In this document: positions 59,085-64,000 of the stretch, piece after piece
Layout: every line of letters begins with the position of its first letter
Position numbering within the stretch: the first letter of the stretch is position 1
NCBI GenBank assembly: GCA_948474755.1
Contig: CAOLHI010000147.1
Span: 791,398 to 855,397, forward strand
Reading direction: 5' to 3'
Length of the DNA stretch: 64,000 bases
DNA from: Ctenosaura bakeri
Lineage: Eukaryota; Chordata; Lepidosauria; Squamata; Iguanidae
Notes under the pieces: generated by a model
What the model saw: the letters and a program-made list of their open reading frames with translations, nothing else
The model's database searches: none
Told to the model about the DNA's origin: nothing
Made by a program: the position numbers and the translations under genes

Positions 59085-59246
59085 AATTCAAAGACATACC
59101 CATGTTAGTCTGGATCAATATGCAAAGGGATCTTGTAGCATCTTTGAGACTAACTGAGAGAAAGAAGTTGGTAGTGAAGAAGTTGGTAGCAAATAAGTTT
59201 CGAGACTTAAGTCTATGAAAACATATGCTACCAACTTCTTTCTCCC
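59085..59246. repeat. Dispersed reptile repeat with a 17-bp perfect inverted repeat
   Basis: gggatcttgtagcatctttg and agacttaagtctatg resemble a repeat I know from reptile sequence. gagaaagaagttggtag at 59158-59174 is perfectly inverted at 59228-59244. A direct copy of gaagttggtag stands at 59179-59189. Class unknown. Confidence 0.55.
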
Positions 59247-59499
59247 AGTGCTCCAAAATCCCTCTAGATAAAACTACTTAATGTTACAGTTGTAATTTTA
59301 ATAATTATCAGTATTCTGTGGTTTTTTTTAAAAAAAATGAAAATTACACACTACAGCAGCATGCTAAATTTTGTTAATTGGACTAAAAAGCCAAAGTAAC
59401 AGAAGTGGGGAAGAATGGGAAAATTAGAGTTGGTATGAGGGATTCATCTGAGAAGTAGTTGTTGTAATGCATGACAAACTGTTGTTATTTATGGCTATG
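59247..59499. other. Unassigned intronic sequence
   Basis: No feature recognised. Confidence 0.35.
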
Positions 59500-59625
59500 T
59501 ACACAGCTGTTGAGACTACTGTAATGCACTCTACATGGGGCTGCCTTTGGAAATTGTATGGATACTTCAGTGGTTCCAAAATGCTACAGCCAGAATGCTG
59601 ACAGTTAGCTTGAGAGGAAATCACC
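59500..59625 (+). mobile_element. L2 LINE ORF2 fragment
   Basis: The segment translates in one frame to CNALYMGLPLEIVWILQWFQ and then NATARMLTVSLRG. This is the L2 ORF2 C-terminal block (usually DYCNALYVGLP...QNAAARLLT). Short and isolated. Confidence 0.8.
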
Positions 59626-60489
59626 CAGGGATCCTATTTGCCTTTTAAATTTCTCAATAAAGTGAAAGAATGCACAGCAGTTGTATCACCTATCATATTG
59701 CTTCACCAGCCACCTTATTGGTCTATGCCTTGCTCAGTGATACTTGAGTGTTTCTGTATCACTGGTGTGGTGAGTTCACTCTGGGTATTTGTCCAAACTT
59801 GAAAGGACCTATTTAAAATGCTGAATCTGTTTTGAGGCTAGGCTTCCACATCTTGGAAAACTCCTTTAAAATTGGACTACAATCCAAAGGAGAGTCACAG
59901 CCCAACTGTATGGAAGCTGCCAGCTGCCACTAATTTTGACGGCCATTTCAGGTACCTTATTTTGGCTTGTTAACTGACAAACCCTACCTGCAACAACTTG
60001 ATCTGCTCTTGTGCCCCAATCCATCTGCAGAAATGATGTTCTTCAAACCATGGAAATGAACATTCTTAAACCCTATTTCTAATTGTTTTGTGGTGTAAGG
60101 ATGATAAGAGTAAGAGAAGTAAGTAACTGGAGATTTCAACAGGTGATGAAGACTGAGCAATACAGGTAGCCAACAAAACCAGTGAAAAAATGGTGGGAGA
60201 ATGGAAGCAATCAGTAACAAGAATTGTCCCACCTCCACCCCCCACAAAACCTAGCTGGTAGCACGCTGCATAGTTCTCATTGCACTGCTAAAAAAGGAGT
60301 GTCTGTAAATAAGGCATTATACGGCATTTTTCAAAGCATGAGTTAATCTATTTCAAGCATTTTAGTCTCATTCTGCAGAACTCTAGGAGCACAGTTGTGT
60401 GAGCTATCAAAATATGTCCGCTAAGCTACTGAAAGCCACTAGACATGTTTGACATGTTGCAGATGTTTTCTACAAGATAACTGATTTCA
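59626..60489. other. Unassigned, possibly more decayed L2
   Basis: 59640-59900 continues after the L2 block and may be more of it, but frames and motifs are lost. The rest shows nothing. Confidence 0.35.
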
Positions 60490-61206
60490 TCTGTTTATTT
60501 ATTTCATTTATATGTCCTCTTTCTCTCAGAGTGGATCCCAAGACAGTTCACAAAAATCAATTAAAACCTAATAACATTTTAAAGACAGTTTAAAGTTATC
60601 ACATTAAAACAGAATAAAATAATTTAAAATGCATGCAAGTTAAAAAATAAAGCATACAAAAGTTTAAAAATTACCCATTAAAAATCTTCTTAACAGAAAG
60701 AAATCTTTGCCTGCGGGCAAAAGGAGAACAGGGAGGGGACCAAACTAGCTTTCTATGGAAGGGATCTCCCTAGAAATTTTCAGTGGGGGCAGCCACTGAG
60801 AAGGTTCTGTCTCTTGTCTTCACCAAGTGAGCCTGTGATGGTGGCAGGACTAAGAGAAAGCCCTGTTCCATGGATCATAAGATTCTGGTAGCTTCATATG
60901 GGGGGGATATGATCTTTCAGATAATCTGGACCTAAACTTTATAGTTTATAATTTATAGCTTACAGCTTATAAAGTTACGACCAGCACTTTGAATCGTACC
61001 CAAAAAACTAACTAGTAGCCAGTGAAGCTGTTTTAACAAACTACAGCTCCCTGTAGCTGGCCTCAGTCAACATTCTGACCGCAGCATTTTGGACCTGTTG
61101 AGGTATCCAAGCAGTTTCCAAAAACAGCCCCATTCCATGTAGAATGCATTACTGTAGTCCAAACAGGATGCAATCAAGGCATGTGTTACCACAGCCAGAT
61201 CTGGCA
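60490..61206 (-). mobile_element. L2 LINE, 3' half
   Basis: From left to right on the plus strand: reversed 3' end (gtggatcccaagacagttca), A-rich UTR, then reversed coding blocks around gccactgagaaggttctgtc, acgaccagcactttgaatc, gccagtgaagctgttttaac and tgtagaatgcattactgtag. The last encodes the same CNALY-type motif in reverse as 59500. The longest L2 copy here. Broken frames. Confidence 0.85.
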
Positions 61207-61333
61207 ACTCAGTCTGGTATCCTCCAAATATGTTGGACTACTTCCAACAACTTCCTTCAGTTCCCAACAAGCATGGCCAATGTTCAGAGACAATGAGAGT
61301 TACAGTCCAAAAAACATCTCTCATGTTCCCCAG
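61207..61333. mobile_element. hAT-like palindromic MITE
   Basis: cctccaaatatgttggacta and, inverted, gagttacagtccaaaaaaca. Centre aagcatggccaatgttcaga. It joins the L2 fragment directly. Confidence 0.6.
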
Positions 61334-61924
61334 GTTCAAAAAAAAAACTCATTTTGAAAGAAAACGCTACTTTTCTCGTGTTTAGGTTTCAAACCTTTTT
61401 TTGTAACATTCTTTTAAGCCCAAGAGAATCCTCATTCAACAACTGAGAAAGCCCTCACACAAACTATGGAAAGTCCCAAAGTCTGAGCACAACATTCGAG
61501 AAACATTTTTGAAACAATAATAACACTAACACAGTAGTTCAGCAAAATAACCCCAAACTGCATTTTAAAAGGACTTCAAAGTTTTAAAATGTTTTTAAAA
61601 GTCAGAAATGTCTTTTCCTGGCACTGGAATGTCAGTACAGTAAGTGGCAGGTGATAAATTCCATATTGCTGGCAGCCACGACTAAAAAAGCTCCCTCTGT
61701 TGTTCTCACTGCCTTACCTTTGTTTTTGGAAGGAAGTAGACAGAAAAGCTCCCCATGGCACTAACGTTCCTTTGTGATGGAACTGCATGCTCCTGGGAGC
61801 TGAGACGCTATGCTGATGGTAGCAGTGCTGTTTGTAGGGTCTCCCTTGTCACAGACTTTCACTGAGGAGCCAGATTAAATGTACCAAACAGCTACTGCAC
61901 AGCAGCACTAGTGGGGAGTGAAAC
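61334..61924. other. Unassigned intronic sequence
   Basis: No repeat with ends. A donor-like ttacct on the minus strand near 61715 has a short open segment but no recognisable protein. Confidence 0.4.
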
Positions 61925-62229
61925 TGGCAGATGATCTCTCAGAGATAGCCGCAGTGACATCATAACTAACACTTCTTAGTATCATGCAGAAGAAGGCAAT
62001 GGTAAACCACCCCTGATGCTCTTTACCTTGAAAACCCTATAATGAGACAATAAAAAAACAAAGAGAATAGTGCCAAAAGACAAGACGCGCAGGTCAGAAG
62101 GCACTCAATGAGCTACTGGGGAAGAGCAAACACAAGTAGTGCTGTGCCTAACGATGCAACTGGAATCAAGTCAAAAGGCGGTTCAGCTGTTGATGTGCTG
62201 AGAGGTGAAGGGAAGTCAAAGCTGCATAA

Positions 62230-62460
62230 CATATATTACAGGACCATGGAATGTGAGAAGCATAAATCAAGGGAAGATAAACATAGTAAAACAAGAAATG
62301 AGAAGTATAAACATTGCACTACTTGGGGAGAGCAAACTAAATTGGACAGAAATGAGACTTTTCAGTCAGATAATTACACAGTATTTTACTCAGGAAGAAG
62401 TGGGGTTGCATTAGTAATGAAGAGAGATGTAGCAAAAATATTCAAAGGAAATGAAGCAGA
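62230..62460 (+). pseudogene. Bov-B endonuclease, first part
   Basis: Translation gives PWNVRSINQGKINIVKQEMR, then INIALLGESKLNWTEM, matching the N-terminal AP endonuclease of Bov-B (WNVRSMNQGK...ILGISELKWTGM). A frameshift follows near the GVAL(V)MKRDV block. The central endonuclease with the GDWN block is missing: the sequence jumps from about 62460 to the later part. Confidence 0.9.
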
Positions 62461-62484
62461 ACAGTGACTGACTAAATTCTGTGA

Positions 62485-62700
62485 AGCCAACAGCTCGCTC
62501 ATCACAAACACATTCTTCAGGCAACCAAAGAGGCAACTGTATATATGGACCTCACCTGATTGGCAATACAGAAATCAAATAGACTACAAAAGTGGAAGAT
62601 GGAGAAGCTCCATTCTCTTTGCAAAAACAAGACCAGGAAATGCTAATATCAAAAATAAGAGTAAAGCTAAAGAAGAATACTAAATCAATCAGTGTGCCAA
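62485..62700 (+). pseudogene. Bov-B endonuclease, C-terminal part
   Basis: SLITNTFFRQPKRQLYIWTS, PDWQYRNQIDY and GRWRSSILFAKTRPG match the end of the Bov-B endonuclease (TLFQQHKRRLYTWTSPDG..RNQIDY). The SDH catalytic block that normally follows the AKTRPG motif is absent. Confidence 0.9.
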
Positions 62701-62780
62701 AATGCAACATGAATAACATCCTTTTATACTTTAAAGATAATATAAAAGGAGATTTGCAGTATTAAACCTAACTGACCAAG

Positions 62781-63336
62781 TGTGACAGATGATAGCTCAG
62801 AGGTCACTGAGCAATTGATTGTGCCAGAAACACAGCCAGTGATAGACCAAACTACCTTGCCAACATTGCCATCAGCTGAAAGACAAGCTGAGATGAAGGT
62901 GTTGTAACTAGTGCCAGAGAGAGAAGGGACCAGCAATGATTTAGAGGAATTAGATCCACCTTTGCCCCCCAGCTTCCAATCACGGAGGAGACAAAGATGA
63001 GCAGCTCAGGGAGAAGCCCTTTTGGTGAGATTGAGAAAACAGAACAATGATGAGTAACACTTATTTCCATCAGCTATATAAATCTCTTGGCGTGGCTTGC
63101 CATTTGCTTGTAGCAAATTGTTACTCAAGCCCCCACAATCCTTGTGTTCTGGTTCTCTTGACCCCTTTTGGATAGACCTTTGGCATTCTGGACCTTTTGG
63201 ATTTGACCTTGACTTTGGCTCAGCTCAGTACTTCTACTGATTGTTTGCATTGGACACTCCCCACTGCCTCCTCCTAGTACTATCGCATTCCTTCCCTTGC
63301 TGGCAGAGAGGCATGGGCTGGGAGTTGAACTCTGAT
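62781..63336. mobile_element. 556-bp insertion in the Bov-B, class unknown
   Basis: Bov-B wording stops at ctgaccaag (to 62780) and resumes at accagg (63337). accaag and accagg (62775-62780 and 63337-63342) look like a duplicated target of 6, perhaps 8, bases. The insert starts tgtgacag. It has an open plus frame of about 45 codons (ending near 62908) and a TATA-like tatataaa at 63075-63082. That could fit a solo LTR, but no clear TG...CA pair or LTR family was recognised. Confidence 0.55.
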
Positions 63337-64000
63337 ACCAGGAGCCAAAAGAATTTTGGACAGAAGTCAGGGACATTGTGATGGAAGAATGCAAAAAGAC
63401 ACCATGTGGAGCCAAAAAAAAGAGAAGGCCTTTCTTGGATGACAGATGAAACTCTTCAAGCAGTTAAGGACAGACAAGAAAAAGTAAAAGGGGACAGAAA
63501 TAGGGTCAGAACTCTGAATACAACTATTCAGCAGCTTGTATGCAGGGACAAAAGGAACACAAAAATTAATGCAAAGAAATAGAAGGTGAAAACAAAAAAA
63601 AGTATAACAAAAAACCTCTTCCATAAGATCTGAGAAATGAAAGGTAAATTTAAACCAAGAGTGGGGATACTCTACAATCAGCAGGGGAACACACTGCATG
63701 ATAAAGAAGAAATAAAAAGATAATGGAAACAATACCCTGAAGCACTATATAAAAGAGATGAAAAGATGACAGATTCATTCAAGGCACAACAATCTGAAGA
63801 TGAATCATGATTTTAGAAAGTGAAGTAGAAGCTGAACTGAAAGCACTTAAGAGAATTTTTATTACATAAATAAATGCCAGATGTCCAAGCGGCGTTCAGA
63901 AAACCAAGAGACGCTAGGAATCATATTGCAAACATGTTGGATAATGGAGCACATCAAAGAATTTCAGAAGAAAGTCAACCTGTGCTTTATAGATTATAAG
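63337..64000 (+). pseudogene. Bov-B linker and RT start
   Basis: EFWTEVRDIVMEECKKT (about 63350-63400), a Lys/Arg-rich linker with QQLVCRDKRNTKIN (63520-63570), and near the end DVQAAFRKPRDARNHIANML (about 63875-63940). The last is the Bov-B RT block VQAGFRKGRGTRDQIANI. Several stops and frame changes. Confidence 0.88.

Larger units (their letters stand above)
61925..64000 (+). mobile_element. Bov-B (RTE) LINE, broken, running off the right edge
   Basis: The 5' region holds gaaggcaatggtaaaccacc and aaaaggcggttcagctgttg. Endonuclease (62240-62460), a deletion, more endonuclease (62490-62690), a 556-bp foreign insertion (62781-63336) and the linker and RT part (63337-64000) follow. Order and wording match Bov-B throughout. 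Many stops. The window ends inside the RT, so the 3' end that would show the SINE-like tail is outside. Confidence 0.92.

Noticed and set aside
61712..61790. Possible alternative first exon on the minus strand (ATG in a gccatgg context, then a gtaagg donor)
   Set aside because: Thirteen codons only, no promoter or known isoform to support it.
1..64000. CRISPR array, prophage, operon or toxin system
   Set aside because: No spaced direct repeats, no ribosome-binding sites with tandem genes; splice sites, LINEs and SINEs show a vertebrate nuclear genome.
1..64000. Endogenous retrovirus with coding genes
   Set aside because: No gag, pol, env or paired LTRs were recognised; the only LTR-like candidate is the unclassified 62781-63336 insertion.

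Overview
The window is nuclear DNA of a vertebrate, most likely a squamate reptile (lizard or snake). The argument is the repeat set. There are many tRNA-derived SINEs whose 3' part matches the RTE/Bov-B tail (the Sauria SINE type), a degraded Bov-B LINE, a 5S-rRNA-headed SINE with a similar tail, CR1 and L2 LINE pieces, a fairly young L1, and Tigger-, hAT- and Harbinger-like MITEs. I cannot name the species.

Only one host coding segment could be supported. It is a 173-base internal exon on the minus strand at 45923-46095, with canonical splice sites. Its 57 codons match the P-domain segment of class-1 P4-ATPases, best ATP8A2 and less well ATP8A1. No neighbouring exon was found, so the rest of the window appears to be two very long introns: at least 45.9 kb downstream of the exon (lower coordinates) and at least 17.9 kb upstream (higher coordinates). 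No bacterial-type operon, CRISPR array, functional RNA gene or intact autonomous transposon was found.

Layout. 0-1 kb: CR1 tails, one apparently interrupting another. 2-12 kb: CR1 tail, two Tigger MITEs, SINEs and three L2 fragments. 13-24 kb: hAT-like MITEs, a (GAA)17 tract, a 21-bp minisatellite, a SINE containing a nested MITE, another Tigger MITE, more SINEs and the 5S-headed SINE. 25.1-27.2 kb: a long minus-strand CR1 with an esterase-like ORF1 remnant and an RT remnant but no endonuclease between them. 28-45 kb: mostly unique intron with scattered SINEs and MITEs. 45.9-46.1 kb: the ATP8A2-like exon. 46-52 kb: SINEs, L2 pieces and a hairpin element. 52.3-56.9 kb: a 5'-truncated L1 with perfect 17-bp target-site duplications, broken by three stops, one frameshift and an Asp-to-Asn change in the RT active site. 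57-61 kb: a Tigger MITE and L2 fragments. 61.9-64 kb: a Bov-B LINE with an internal deletion and a 556-bp insertion, running off the right edge.

I did not find a new biological system. The more useful results are the exon, which places the window in a known gene, and several transposon nestings whose junctions can be read directly.
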